Shown here: piece by piece, positions 15,568 to 24,377 of the stretch
Layout: every line of letters starts with the position of its first letter
How positions within the stretch are numbered: position 1 is the first letter of the stretch
Assembly (NCBI RefSeq): GCF_037940415.1
Contig: NZ_CP149798.1
Location: 3,096,501-3,160,500, forward strand
Origin: Streptomyces sp. f51
GTDB taxonomy: Bacteria; Actinomycetota; Actinomycetes; Streptomycetales; Streptomycetaceae
Direction of reading: 5' to 3'
Length of the DNA stretch: 64,000 nucleotides
Notes under the pieces: model-generated
The model's database searches: none
Seen by the model: only the letters and a program-made list of their open reading frames with translations
Told to the model about the DNA's origin: nothing
Program-made: the position numbers and the translations under genes

Positions 15568-16053
15568 ATGCGCCATGCCCTCCCCCGTCTCGCCCGTCTC
15601 CTGCCATTGATCGGTTTGATCGCAGGGTGCGGAGGCGCCCAGACCCCCCAGCCCTCCCCGAGCCGAGCGAAGGTGAGCGTCGACCCTTCAGCGGCACAGC
15701 ACCGCAAGGAATTCGAGAACGTCCGTGGGGAGCTGCTTCAAGCGGCGGCGCGGGTGGACGTGCCCGGTGGGTTCAGAGGAGACGGCAAAGAAGAGCCGTC
15801 CGGTGATTACTGCTCGATCTTTCTCGACGGCTTCGTACCGGCGAAGAATGCGGCGCACTCCCGAGAGGATGTGACAGCGGCCCTTCGGGCAGACGGCTGG
15901 AAGCAGATTCACTCCGGGGGTACGGACGAGAGTCTGCTCGCCCGCGGCACCTGGGCGGTTTTCGTCACACGCACGAACGCACCTCTCCTGGGTACCGATG
16001 GCAAGGTGCTTCACGAACTCACCATCAAAGCCGACTGCAAGGGGAACTCGTAG
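15568..16053 (+). CDS. Putative lipoprotein on the tRNA-Arg island
   Basis: 161 residues. The signal peptide ends in a clear lipobox LIAGC, so the protein is anchored to the outer face of the membrane. A PQPSPSRAK spacer follows, then a compact domain with one internal Cys pair candidate (DYCSIF and KADCKGN). The domain has EDVTAALRADGWKQI and WAVFVTRTNAPL. I cannot assign a family. Codon usage is more relaxed than in the core genes, in line with the surrounding element. Confidence 0.7.
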   Translation: MRHALPRLARLLPLIGLIAGCGGAQTPQPSPSRAKVSVDPSAAQHRKEFENVRGELLQAAARVDVPGGFRGDGKEEPSGDYCSIFLDGFVPAKNAAHSREDVTAALRADGWKQIHSGGTDESLLARGTWAVFVTRTNAPLLGTDGKVLHELTIKADCKGNS

Positions 16054-16134
16054 CAGCGGAAGTCGATCCGCGGTACCGCGGTGAAGTACCGCAACGACAG
16101 CAACCGACCATGACCCGCGGCAGCTCCGAGCCCG

Positions 16135-16623
16135 TCAGGCGAGGGACGACCGGATCCGGTCGATGGCGCGCAGAACCTCATCTCTGTTCTTCGCGCTCTT
16201 GGTCCAGGTTGGTAGCCGCGCGACGAGGGTCATCCTTTTCACCTGCGCGTCCCACGGTGCTCGCTCACGCAACGGCGCCTGTACGAACTTCCGGATCAGC
16301 TCCAGGTGTTCCGGGTTGTAGGCCCACAGCCGGCCGTGTCGCGTCTCTGTCTGCAACCACAACGGCAGACCGAAGTAGGGATCCGTGGCTTCGCCTCGCC
16401 CCCGGAAGAGGCGGAAGGCTCCCCCAGCAGCATCTCGCGACAGACCGCACGCCCTACAGACGAGGCGGCGGCGCGCGAATACGGAAGGAACTTCACCTTC
16501 GGCCGCCGGTACCGTCGGGGCAACGTGCGCAATCCCAGCGCACTTCGGACAGCTCACGAGCACATGATCAATGAAGTCGTACTTCGTGTGCTGGGCATCT
16601 CGGAACCGCTGCGGCGAGAACAT
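16135..16623 (-). CDS. Conserved zinc-ribbon protein of unknown function
   Basis: 162 residues. CPKC (about 25-28) and CRAC (about 56-59) form a probable zinc ribbon. They are followed by PLWLQTETRHGRLWAYNPEHLELIRKFV and a C-terminal ARLPTWTKSAKNRDEVLRAI. I remember this architecture (zinc ribbon, LWL...G..WAYN..HL, then P.W.KSAKNR) as a widely scattered uncharacterised family found in several phyla, often in accessory DNA. Its role is not known; nucleic-acid binding is a guess from the ribbon. It is the last gene before the second att copy. Confidence 0.75.
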   Translation of the reverse strand: MFSPQRFRDAQHTKYDFIDHVLVSCPKCAGIAHVAPTVPAAEGEVPSVFARRRLVCRACGLSRDAAGGAFRLFRGRGEATDPYFGLPLWLQTETRHGRLWAYNPEHLELIRKFVQAPLRERAPWDAQVKRMTLVARLPTWTKSAKNRDEVLRAIDRIRSSLA

Positions 16624-16730
16624 GACGCCAGTACAGCAGGCCCGTGCGCAGAGAAGGCGGCCCGGACCACCGGCGGATCGGTCGGGGACATCTCGCGAGC
16701 GTGGACCGGTCGGGCCGGGCGAATCCCTGG

Positions 16731-16766
16731 AGCGGGTGTCGCAGGTTCGAAGCCCGCCGGGGGCAC
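16731..16766 (+). repeat. Attachment-site copy 2 (partial tRNA-Arg 3' half)
   Basis: Matches 14039-14074 at 34 of 36 positions. There is no 5' half of a tRNA upstream, so this is an att remnant and not a gene. It fixes the right end of the island. Confidence 0.85.
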
Positions 16767-16773
16767 AGACAGA

Positions 16774-16812
16774 AGGGCCGGCTCGGGAGGGGTTTTCTCC
16801 CGGGCCGGCCCT
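16774..16812. terminator. Hairpin terminator with T-rich loop
   Basis: 16-bp stem with one mismatch, arms 16774-16789 and 16797-16812. It separates the island from the convergent propeller gene and was probably the terminator of the tRNA before integration. Confidence 0.75.
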
Positions 16813-16862
16813 TTGTCGTTCTCACGGCGGATTCGTCCGCCGCGTCACGGCCGTGCCTCTTC

Positions 16863-18818
16863 TCAGCGCGTGAACGTGAAGTACTTCCAGGCGCCGTAGG
16901 TCGTCGTGTTCACGCTGTCGCCCGAGCCGCTGACGTACGAGTCGCGGACGCGGAAGCGGACGCCGGTGGGCGGGGTGCCCGTGAGCGTGACGACGGACCT
17001 GCCCGCGGAGTCGAGCTTGAAGTACTGCTTGCCCGTCGTCTGCCAGACGCCGCCGGCGTAGCCCTGGATCTGGAGCAGCTGCTTGCGGTTCGGGTAGGCC
17101 GTCATCGTGGTCGTGACGACCGGGTCCTTGGACTGGTGGAAGTAGTAATACGTGTGGCTCCACGTGAAGTGGGTCTTGTAGGAGCCGCCGAGCGCCGTCG
17201 ACACCTTCACCCTGGCGCCGACCGTGCTGGCCGTCGTCTTCGGCGCGTAGCGCGCGTCGCCCGCGAACTTCGCCGTGAGCGCGGTCTTGCGCGTCAGGCT
17301 GAGCGTGACGGAGACGTTGCCGCTGGAGTTGACCGTGCCGGTCTTCACCAGCTTGTCGGGCTTGTCGGCGCCGTACGGGTTGGCCCAGATCTCGACCGTG
17401 CGGTTCTTGTACGTGGTGCCGAGGTGCGCCGTGAACGTGACGGACTGCGCGTAGTCGTACGCCTTGCCGTTGTTGTTCAGCGTCAGGGTGGGCGTCGCGC
17501 GCGAGACGTCGACGGTGTCCGTGGCGGTCGCCGCGGTGTGCGTGCTGTCACCGGCGTACGTCACCGTGTACTTCACCTTGCCGCCGGCCGGCGGGGTGTC
17601 CGTGAAGGAGTAAGTGCCGCCCGCGCCCAGGGACTTGGTTCCCAGGGACTTGCCGTTCGGCGAGTCCAGGTCGGTGCGGGTGACCTGGATCGGGGTGCCC
17701 GCGGGCAGCGCCAGGTTCGCGGTCAGCTTGCCCTTGACGGTCAGGGAAGCGGCGCGCGTGGCCTTCGTCGGGGCGTCGACCGTCAGGGTGGAGGCGTACA
17801 GGCGGGGTGCGTCGACGGTCTGGAACTGCATGGAGCCGCTGTTCCCGGTCAGCACGTACAGCTTCGAGCCGTCGGCCGACCAGGTGGTGGAGTGCCCGCC
17901 CCAGGGCATCCAGTCGCGCGACAGGTTGCGGACGCTCGCCGGCCGGGCGGGGTCGGTGCTGAAGACGAGGGTGTCGCCCACGTTGTCGGTGTCGAGGACG
18001 GTGGCCGCGACCGTGCCGTCCGGGGCGATGCTGACGGTCTCCGGTTCCGAGACGGTCGGGAAGGTGCGCACCTCGGAGAGGTCGGAGAGGCGGTACTCGG
18101 TGAGCGCCCGGGTTCCGGGGCCGGCGACGACGACGTTCTGGCCGTCGGGGGTGAGGGCCGCGTCGTTGTAGAAGCCGCCCTTCTCCGCGGAGACGCGGAT
18201 CGTCGGAGTACCCGAGGAGATGTCGTAGACGATGATCGGTCCGGAGCTGATCCCCGCGTCGAGGGCGAGCAGCGTGCCCGGGTTGTCGGGGTCGGCGTGG
18301 AGCACCGGCGGGCTCGCGAAGTCGTGGCCGGCGGCCAGGTCGAGGGTCACCGTGGGCGTCTCGGCACCCAGGTCGATCTCGCCGAGCCCGGACTCCCACT
18401 GGTCGCCGTAGCCGAACCACAGCTTGCCGTCGGCGTAGGCGAGCCGGGAAGGCGTCGTCCCGTCGCCCGTCGGGTACTCGGCGGTCTGCGCGAGCAACCC
18501 GGTGTCGATGGCGACGATCTTGTCGGCGCCGTAGACGGCGGCGTACAACGTGCCGGAGTCCGGGCTCAGTTCCAGGTCGCGGACCTGGGAGAGACCGGTG
18601 AGCGTGGTGACGACCTTGCCGGTGAGGTCGGTGACGACGATCTGGTTGTTGTAGGCGTCGCTGATGAAGACATGCTGGTGCGCGCCGTCGACCACGGTGT
18701 CGTTCGCGTCGAAGAGCGCGAGGGACCGGCTGGAGTCGGCGGACGCCGGGCCGGCGAGTACCACGGAGCCGAACAGGGCCGCGAGAGCGGCGGCGGCCGG
18801 AAGAGTGCGCAGACGCAC
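16863..18818 (-). CDS. Secreted beta-propeller protein with Ig-like repeats
   Basis: 651 residues. It has a Sec signal peptide (LAALFGSVVLAGPASA). About 300 residues then show YVTN/NHL-type propeller blades: HVFISDAYNNQIVVTDLTGK, DLELSPDSGTLYAAVYGADK and STTWSADGSKLYVLTG are repeating units. From about 345 come two bacterial Ig-like beta sandwiches (YTVTYAGDSTHTAATATDTV and KTALTAKFAGDARYAPKTTA). The C-terminal domain has aromatic-rich FTWSHTYYYFHQ. It is likely a surface adhesion or scaffold protein. It lies 261 bp downstream of a TagF-like gene on the same strand, and a second TagF-like/propeller pair mirrors it to the right. Confidence 0.82.
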   Translation of the reverse strand: MRLRTLPAAAALAALFGSVVLAGPASADSSRSLALFDANDTVVDGAHQHVFISDAYNNQIVVTDLTGKVVTTLTGLSQVRDLELSPDSGTLYAAVYGADKIVAIDTGLLAQTAEYPTGDGTTPSRLAYADGKLWFGYGDQWESGLGEIDLGAETPTVTLDLAAGHDFASPPVLHADPDNPGTLLALDAGISSGPIIVYDISSGTPTIRVSAEKGGFYNDAALTPDGQNVVVAGPGTRALTEYRLSDLSEVRTFPTVSEPETVSIAPDGTVAATVLDTDNVGDTLVFSTDPARPASVRNLSRDWMPWGGHSTTWSADGSKLYVLTGNSGSMQFQTVDAPRLYASTLTVDAPTKATRAASLTVKGKLTANLALPAGTPIQVTRTDLDSPNGKSLGTKSLGAGGTYSFTDTPPAGGKVKYTVTYAGDSTHTAATATDTVDVSRATPTLTLNNNGKAYDYAQSVTFTAHLGTTYKNRTVEIWANPYGADKPDKLVKTGTVNSSGNVSVTLSLTRKTALTAKFAGDARYAPKTTASTVGARVKVSTALGGSYKTHFTWSHTYYYFHQSKDPVVTTTMTAYPNRKQLLQIQGYAGGVWQTTGKQYFKLDSAGRSVVTLTGTPPTGVRFRVRDSYVSGSGDSVNTTTYGAWKYFTFTR

Positions 18819-19026
18819 GGTGTCGAAACCCCCGGAATGAAGGTGGGTGAGAGTGGGTGCCGCCCGTGCGTCCGGCGTGTGCGAACCGTGTGCAGGGCAT
18901 GGCGGGTGAGCGAGCGAAGACTAGATGATCGTGTGAGAAGCCACGGCAGCGGTCCCCTTTCGCCGCGACCTGGAGGTACGGCTCCGGCGCAGGTGCCGGA
19001 AGGCCGACCGGGGCCACCGGCCGAGG

Positions 19027-19068
19027 GAGCACACCCGCCGGCCGGCGGAGCACACCCGTCGGCCGGCG
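19027..19068. repeat. 21-bp tandem duplication
   Basis: GAGCACACCCGYCGGCCGGCG occurs twice head to tail (19027-19047, 19048-19068) with one difference, between the TagF-like gene and the propeller gene. The rest of the 261-bp gap shows no clear signal. Confidence 0.8.
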
Positions 19069-19079
19069 GGGCCGGTTCG

Positions 19080-21110
19080 CTACGGGGCCGTCGCGGGGAT
19101 GTCCCGGTCGGCCGTCGTCGCGGCTTCGGACTGTTCCGCCTCCCCCTTCGCGGCCAGGGCGTTGACGGCGGAGTTGAAGCGCTCCATGGAGCTGGGACGG
19201 TCGGCGCCCAGGACGTACTCCTTGAGGACCCGGCGTTCGAGGACCATCGGGTCGGTGTGCGGAGCGCGCACCGAGTCGAGGATCTCCGGGAGCCGGGTGC
19301 AGTCGCGGTCGAGGAGGTAGGCGCCGCCCGCGGTGGTGTACGCGGCCCGGAACTCCTCGTCGGGCAGGTCGCGGGCGTTGGTGAGGACGTACGGCTTGAG
19401 GCCGGCCACGAAGTCGGCGACCACCGAGGAGACGTCGCTGATGAGGATGTCGGCCTGGTTGAAGCACTCGTAGAGGTTCGGCAGTTGACCGAGGATCACG
19501 TTGTGGCGGTCGGCGCCCCGGCTCTCCCAGAAGACCCGGTGCCACTCGGCGCGCAGGTTCTGCCACTCGGCCGCTCCGGCCCGGTCGGGGACCCGGGCCT
19601 GCCGCATCTGCTCGGCGGCGTCACCGCGGAGACGGCCGGCCAGTTCGTCGAGGCGGGCCCGGATCTCCTGGAGCCGGGGCCGTACGGCGAGGGCCGCGGC
19701 CTCGGCCCGCGCGGGGTCGCGCCGCTCGTTGTCGGCGCGCAGCAGCTCGCGGATCGTCCGGTCGGCCTCCGCCGCCTGGGCCGAGCGCTTGCCGGTGAGC
19801 GGGTGCGGCTTGTAGATGATCCGTACGTTCTCCGTCAGGAGCCGCTCGATCAGGGGCACGCCCATCGGGATCAGCGAGGTGTGGCAGTCGTCGTCGCTCC
19901 AGCCTTCCCAGGTGGGCGCGTACAGGACGACGGGCAGGGGACCGGGGACGTGGTCGGTGTGCAGCCGGATCGGGGACAGCTGCGGGCGTCCCACCTCGAC
20001 GATCGCGCTGTCGCTGATCGCGTGGCGGACGCGCTGGTAGCGGTCGCGGCCCGCGCGGCCGGCCACCCAGATCTCGTCGTACACCTTGCTGACGCGGTTG
20101 CTGCTGGCGAGCTTGTCGCTGTCGCCGTGGCCGATGAACACGTGCTTGGCCTCGGCGACGCGGAGCATGTGGACGTTCTTGCCCGCGTTGCCGGGGTAGA
20201 GCACGACCCGGACGCCGGACAGTTCGAGCTCGGCCAGGTCGTCGGCCTTCGGTACGCAGACGACCGGGATCCAGGTGCGGCTCAGATGGCGGAACGAGGC
20301 GGTCTCCCGAAGGATGATCACCGGACGCAGGTCGAGCTGTTCCAGCGTCTCGATCCACATGTTGACCTGGTACATGAAGTCACGGGAGACGGCCGCGAAG
20401 CTGAAGTAGAGGGCCACCTGCGGCCGGTACGCGGCCAGTTGACGGTTGACCTCGGCGAACACCTCGTCCCGTACGGGCATCCGGCGCGCCCTGCGGTACT
20501 GGCCCAGCAGCGCGAGGACGGCCGCCGCGGTCACACCGGCGGTGAGCGCGAAGCCCGCGCAGGCCGGCTCCCAGGTGCCGGTGGCGAGCGCGGCGAGGAG
20601 CCCGGCGTGGGCGGGCAGGTCAAGGTGCAGGAGTTTGCGCAGGTGGCGTCTGAACAGGACGGCGGGGGGCTGCCGGGGTATCGGCAGCGCGCTCAGGTCG
20701 AGGTTGCGCACCATCAGCGGCAGTACCCGGCGCCGGCGGATGGCGTGGTGCACCGCCGTGTACAGCATCATCATCGCGAAGTGGGCGCTGACGACCGCGA
20801 GAGCGGTGACCAGCCACCCGCCCGGCGCCTCCATCCGGCTGGCCAGCGCGAGCAGCATGACCGTGCGGACCGCGAACCGCATGGTCCGGTCGAGGTGCAG
20901 CGCCGCCAGCCGGCGGACGAAGCTCGGGGCGCGCGTGTGCAGTACCTCGTCCACCGCGTACGTCACGGCCGACGCCGCCACGAAGCCCCACAGGGACGGC
21001 AGCAGGGCGACGACGGGCAGCGCGACGAAGCCGGCAGCGAGCAGGAGCACGAGGAGCAGGTCGATCACCCCGCTCACGCGCAGGACTCCACACAACCGAC
21101 GGATCACCAT
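19080..21110 (-). CDS. TagF/TagB-like CDP-glycerol glycerophosphotransferase with N-terminal membrane domain
   Basis: 676 residues from ATG at 21110; the frame is open to 21197, but GAGGAAG precedes this ATG. The first 200 residues form several membrane segments (VIDLLLVLLLAAGFVALPVV; LVTALAVVSAHFAMMMLY). The cytoplasmic C-terminal half has the Glyphos_transf signatures: HGDSDKL, YAPTWEGW (about 397), YKPHPLTG (about 433) and DILISDVSSVVADF (about 555). Family enzymes transfer glycerol phosphate or polyol phosphate from CDP-polyol to build teichoic-acid-like polymers. The fusion to a polytopic domain is unlike classical TagF. It is a paralogue of the gene at 21959-24031 and is followed by a secreted propeller gene. 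Confidence 0.85.
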   Translation of the reverse strand: MVIRRLCGVLRVSGVIDLLLVLLLAAGFVALPVVALLPSLWGFVAASAVTYAVDEVLHTRAPSFVRRLAALHLDRTMRFAVRTVMLLALASRMEAPGGWLVTALAVVSAHFAMMMLYTAVHHAIRRRRVLPLMVRNLDLSALPIPRQPPAVLFRRHLRKLLHLDLPAHAGLLAALATGTWEPACAGFALTAGVTAAAVLALLGQYRRARRMPVRDEVFAEVNRQLAAYRPQVALYFSFAAVSRDFMYQVNMWIETLEQLDLRPVIILRETASFRHLSRTWIPVVCVPKADDLAELELSGVRVVLYPGNAGKNVHMLRVAEAKHVFIGHGDSDKLASSNRVSKVYDEIWVAGRAGRDRYQRVRHAISDSAIVEVGRPQLSPIRLHTDHVPGPLPVVLYAPTWEGWSDDDCHTSLIPMGVPLIERLLTENVRIIYKPHPLTGKRSAQAAEADRTIRELLRADNERRDPARAEAAALAVRPRLQEIRARLDELAGRLRGDAAEQMRQARVPDRAGAAEWQNLRAEWHRVFWESRGADRHNVILGQLPNLYECFNQADILISDVSSVVADFVAGLKPYVLTNARDLPDEEFRAAYTTAGGAYLLDRDCTRLPEILDSVRAPHTDPMVLERRVLKEYVLGADRPSSMERFNSAVNALAAKGEAEQSEAATTADRDIPATAP

Positions 21111-21349
21111 GGGCGGTACTTCCTCATCCGAGACGTTCGCCCCGATGGGCGACCTGTATGCCAGTTCGACTCGGAAAGGCGGGTAAGAGTTGCACACCCG
21201 ATCCTTGTAAAAAATTCACCTTCTGTTGGGGAATGCGTGACAGCGCCTCCCCTGGCTGTTCACGTCGGTGGAACAGCCGGTGCGTTGCGTCAGACATCCC
21301 ATGGCACCGGACGGTTGTACGGACGGGCGACGCTGTGACGGCGCCGGGG

Positions 21350-21714
21350 TCAGGGGGCGGCGGGCGGGCCGGACTGGACGAGCCCCGACTGGTAGGCGGC
21401 GACGACGAGTTGGGCCCGGTCGCGGGCCAGGAGCTTGGTCATGGCGCGTTGGATGTGGGTGCGGACGGTCAGGGGGCTGAGGTGGAGCTCGTCGGCGATC
21501 TCCGTGTTGGACATGCCGTGGGCGGCCATGACCATCACCTCCCGTTCGCGGGCGGTGAGCGAGCTGAGCTGTTCCGGCAGCCCCGCGCCGGTGACGCCCT
21601 TGAAGCCGACGACGGCCACGAGTGCCACCACAGCAGCAGGACCCAGCGGCGCCTCCGGAAGGCCGCCTGGCCCAGCCGGTAGAGGAAGGACGCCACGACA
21701 TCCGCAAAGCTCAC
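21350..21714 (-). pseudogene. MMPL transporter N terminus fused by deletion to a LuxR C terminus
   Basis: From GTG at 21714 the frame reads VSFADVVASFLYRLGQAAFR and on to WVLLLW, the cytoplasmic start and first membrane helix of MMPL transporters. Near 21628 the frame must shift by one base to continue ALVAVVGFKGV. Within about 10 residues the same frame becomes a complete LuxR-type HTH: LTAREREVMVMAAHGMSNTE, then LHLSPLTVRTHIQRAM. MMPL genes and LuxR response regulators are common neighbours in Streptomyces. The simplest history is a deletion joining the two plus a one-base loss. The HTH alone could still be made as a 139-residue product. Confidence 0.75.
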
Positions 21715-21958
21715 CCAACCCCCGCATTCGCGATCCGGGCGACCTTTTCGCACCCAATCCGTACATCGTCGGCGGCGGTGCGGGCTCAGGTGAAAACAGC
21801 CAGGCTCACAGGTGAATCCGGGCCATCCAGCAGGTAAAGTCCGACCACCTTCTCGAAGTAAGAACATCCCTTACCGTTCGGCTTCCGGCCCGTGGTCATC
21901 CGATCCCGCTCCCGGCAGGTCCACGCCCAAGGATGTTGAGTCGCCTGGAGCCCGCGAA

Positions 21959-24031
21959 GTGTCAGCAACATCTGTGTCCGCTCGGCTGCGCGTCGCAGCG
22001 GCCCGCCTCCTCCTGCCCACGGTGCTCGCCGTGTCGTTCGCCGGGCAGGCGGTAGGAGCCCTTCTCCCCGGCATTCCCCTGCTCGTGGCCTCGACCGCCG
22101 TGGGACTGGCCGCGGACTTCGCCATGCACCGGTGGCAGCGCAGTACGGCCGCCGCCCTCGGCAGGCTGCACGCGACCGTGTTCGTGCGCCAGGTCATCCG
22201 TGACCTGCTGCTGGTGACCGGCCTCATCCGCATCGAGGACCAGGACTACGAGACGAAGTACCTGGCCCTCGTCGGCGGTCTGCTGCTCTTCTACACCCTG
22301 CACTTCTCGTGCCAGGCGCTCGCGATCCTCGTACGCCGCACCCGCACCCTGCCCGTGGTGACCCGCAACATCGACGCCTCGGCGCTGGGTCTGAGCTCCG
22401 CTCCCCCGGCCCTGCTGATGCAGCGCTCCGGACAGCGGCTCCTCATGTTCTCCCTGCCCTCGATGGCCGGTCTGCTGATCACCGTCGCGGGCGACTCGGC
22501 CTGGTGGGCCGCCGGGGGCATCGCCGTGTCCGCCGCCCTCGCGTCGGCGGCCGTCGTCATCCTGCTGCTGCGGCTGCTGCCGAGCCGCAGGCCCGCGACG
22601 GGCGAGCAGGCGCTGGAGTGGATCGAGGCATGGCTCGCGGAGTACGGGCCGACGGTGGGCATGTACTTCTCCGGCGGCACGAGCTCGGCGTACCAGGCGA
22701 ACATGTGGCTCGAGCCGCTCTCCCGCCTCGAGGGCCGTCCGCTGATCGTGCTGCGCGAGCGCTTCATGGTGAAGCAGATCGCGTCCACCGACATACCGAT
22801 CGTGTGCCTGCCCAAGGTCGCCGACCTGATGCGGCTCGAGCAGTCCACGCTCAAGATGCTGATCCACCCGTCGAACTCGGGCAAGACCTCGCAGGTGCTG
22901 CGCATCCCCACCATCAAGCACGCCTTCGTCAACCACGGCGAGAGCGACAAGCTGTCCAGCTGCAACCCGTACGCGAAGGCGTACGACGAGGTGTGGGTCG
23001 CGGGTCCCGCCGCGCGCGAGCGGTACGCCCTGGCGAACGTGGGCATCGACGACAAGGACGTCGTGGAGATCGGCCGCCCGCAGCTCGACGCGATCGAGCC
23101 GCACACCGGCGCGCCCGCCGGCCCGTACACCACGGTCCTCTACGCCCCCACCTGGGAAGGCTGGGACGGCAACCCGGGCAACACCTCGATCATCGAGGCC
23201 GGCGAGAACATCGTCCGCGCCCTCCTGGCCGACCCGAAGGTCCGGCTCCTGTACAAGCCGCACCCGCTGACCGGCTCGGTCATTCCCGAGGCGGGAGCGG
23301 CCAACGTCCGCATCCAGGAGATGATCCGCGCCGCGAACGTCCTGCGGTCCACGGAGCACTCCGGCGAGCGTCCTGCGCCCTCCGCCGCCGCGGACCTGGC
23401 CGCCCGTACCGCCGAACTGGAGCGGCTGACCACGTCCTCGTTCCGGGCGGGCGCGGACGACGCGGAGCGGATGCTGCTCCAGACCGTGCCGGAACCCGGC
23501 CGGGCCGCGGCCGTGGCCGCCGCGACGGCCGCCTGGCAGACCGCGCACTGGGCCTCGTTCCCCGCGTGGGAGCACCAGATCGTCATCGGCGCGCGGCCGA
23601 CCGTCTACGCCTGCTTCAACGCCGCCGACGTGCTGGTCAGCGATGTCTCCAGCGTCATCTCCGACTACCTGGCGAGCGAGAAGCCGTACGCCGTCGCGAA
23701 CACCAGCGGCCTTCCCGAGCAGGAGTTCCGCGACACCTTCCCCACCGTCCGGGCGGGCGCCGTCCTGACGCCGGACGCCTCCGGAGTGCCCGCTCTGCTG
23801 GAGGCCGTGCGGCAGCCCGAGAAGGACCCGTACGCCGCCGCCCGCGCCGAGCTCAAGCTGCATCTGCTGGGTCCCTCCGACCCGCCGTCCGTCGTCCGCT
23901 TCAACGACGCCTCCCGCGCCCTGTGCGCGGTGGCCGACGAACGCCGGGCGGCCACGGCGCCGGTGCTCGCGGCGATCCCGAGCCAGCGGGACGCGAGCGA
24001 GGCGCTGGAGAGCGAGAGCGTCAAGGGCTGA
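21959..24031 (+). CDS. TagF/TagB-like CDP-glycerol glycerophosphotransferase with N-terminal membrane domain
   Basis: 690 residues from GTG at 21959 with GGAG 8 bases before; upstream in-frame codons back to 21812 look non-coding. Layout is the same as its paralogue at 19080-21110. Membrane segments fill the first 210 residues (LLLPTVLAVSFAGQAVGALL; LALVGGLLLFYTLHFSCQAL). Then come NHGESDKL, YAPTWEGW (about 395), YKPHPLTG (about 432) and DVLVSDVSSVISDYLASEKP (about 560). Motif positions agree within a few residues with the paralogue, so they arose by duplication. It likely elongates an anionic surface glycopolymer. Next downstream is a secreted propeller gene. Confidence 0.85.
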   Translation: MSATSVSARLRVAAARLLLPTVLAVSFAGQAVGALLPGIPLLVASTAVGLAADFAMHRWQRSTAAALGRLHATVFVRQVIRDLLLVTGLIRIEDQDYETKYLALVGGLLLFYTLHFSCQALAILVRRTRTLPVVTRNIDASALGLSSAPPALLMQRSGQRLLMFSLPSMAGLLITVAGDSAWWAAGGIAVSAALASAAVVILLLRLLPSRRPATGEQALEWIEAWLAEYGPTVGMYFSGGTSSAYQANMWLEPLSRLEGRPLIVLRERFMVKQIASTDIPIVCLPKVADLMRLEQSTLKMLIHPSNSGKTSQVLRIPTIKHAFVNHGESDKLSSCNPYAKAYDEVWVAGPAARERYALANVGIDDKDVVEIGRPQLDAIEPHTGAPAGPYTTVLYAPTWEGWDGNPGNTSIIEAGENIVRALLADPKVRLLYKPHPLTGSVIPEAGAANVRIQEMIRAANVLRSTEHSGERPAPSAAADLAARTAELERLTTSSFRAGADDAERMLLQTVPEPGRAAAVAAATAAWQTAHWASFPAWEHQIVIGARPTVYACFNAADVLVSDVSSVISDYLASEKPYAVANTSGLPEQEFRDTFPTVRAGAVLTPDASGVPALLEAVRQPEKDPYAAARAELKLHLLGPSDPPSVVRFNDASRALCAVADERRAATAPVLAAIPSQRDASEALESESVKG

Positions 24032-24056
24032 GACCCCGCGGCGTGTACGTGTACGA

Positions 24057-24095
24057 CGTCGTCCCACGGAACCCCGGGCCGTCCGTGGGACGACG
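24057..24095. terminator. Hairpin terminator
   Basis: Perfect 14-bp stem, arms 24057-24070 and 24082-24095, 26 bases after the TagF-like stop codon. Confidence 0.8.
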
Positions 24096-24103
24096 GGCCC
24101 CTG

Positions 24104-24178
24104 TGCCGTCCCCAAGCAAAGGGCCCGGTGCCATCCCGGGCAAAGGACCCCGGTGCCGTCCCCGGGCAGCGGGCCAGG
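24104..24178. repeat. 25-bp imperfect tandem repeat, three units
   Basis: TGCC(G/A)TCCC... begins at 24104, 24129 and 24154, exactly 25 bp apart, with several differences between units. It fills the gap between the terminator and the promoter area of the next gene; nothing else is evident in 24032-24377. Confidence 0.6.
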
Positions 24179-24377
24179 GGTGGGAACGGCGGGCCGGGAG
24201 CGTCGTCCGGCCCGCTATTACGCAGCTGTGACGGCGAACGCACCGATCCGTCGCTCTTCGCGGGAAGACTTTCCCCATCGCGAGGAGCGGCATGCCGAGC
24301 GGACCGGCTCCGGTCCCGGCGGACGGTTCCCGCGTGACTCTCTCCGCAGCGCCGTACACATCTCTGGGGGAACCTCG

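Larger units (their letters stand above)
14077..16730. mobile_element. Remnant of an integrative element in tRNA-Arg
   Basis: About 2.65 kb bounded by the tRNA and a partial copy of its 3' half. It holds a tyrosine-recombinase fragment (about 14732-14890) and four intact small genes with lower GC than the surroundings: a 168-residue hypothetical, two lipoproteins and a zinc-ribbon protein. No replication, transfer or excisionase gene is left. I read it as a decayed AICE- or prophage-type element that has lost most of its content. The alternative is a small passenger island mobilised in trans. Confidence 0.75.

Noticed and set aside
16554..16766. Small minus-strand peptide containing PPAGFEPATPAPG
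   Set aside because: Another antisense translation of tRNA-like sequence; it is in fact the second att copy.
16731..16766. Second tRNA gene
   Set aside because: Only the 3' half is present; no acceptor 5' strand, D arm or anticodon precedes it.
16644..21338. Very long plus-strand reading frame (about 1560 codons)
   Set aside because: It is antisense to the propeller and TagF-like genes and arises from GC-rich third positions. It has Arg/Gly/Val-rich shadow composition, no domain and no ribosome site.
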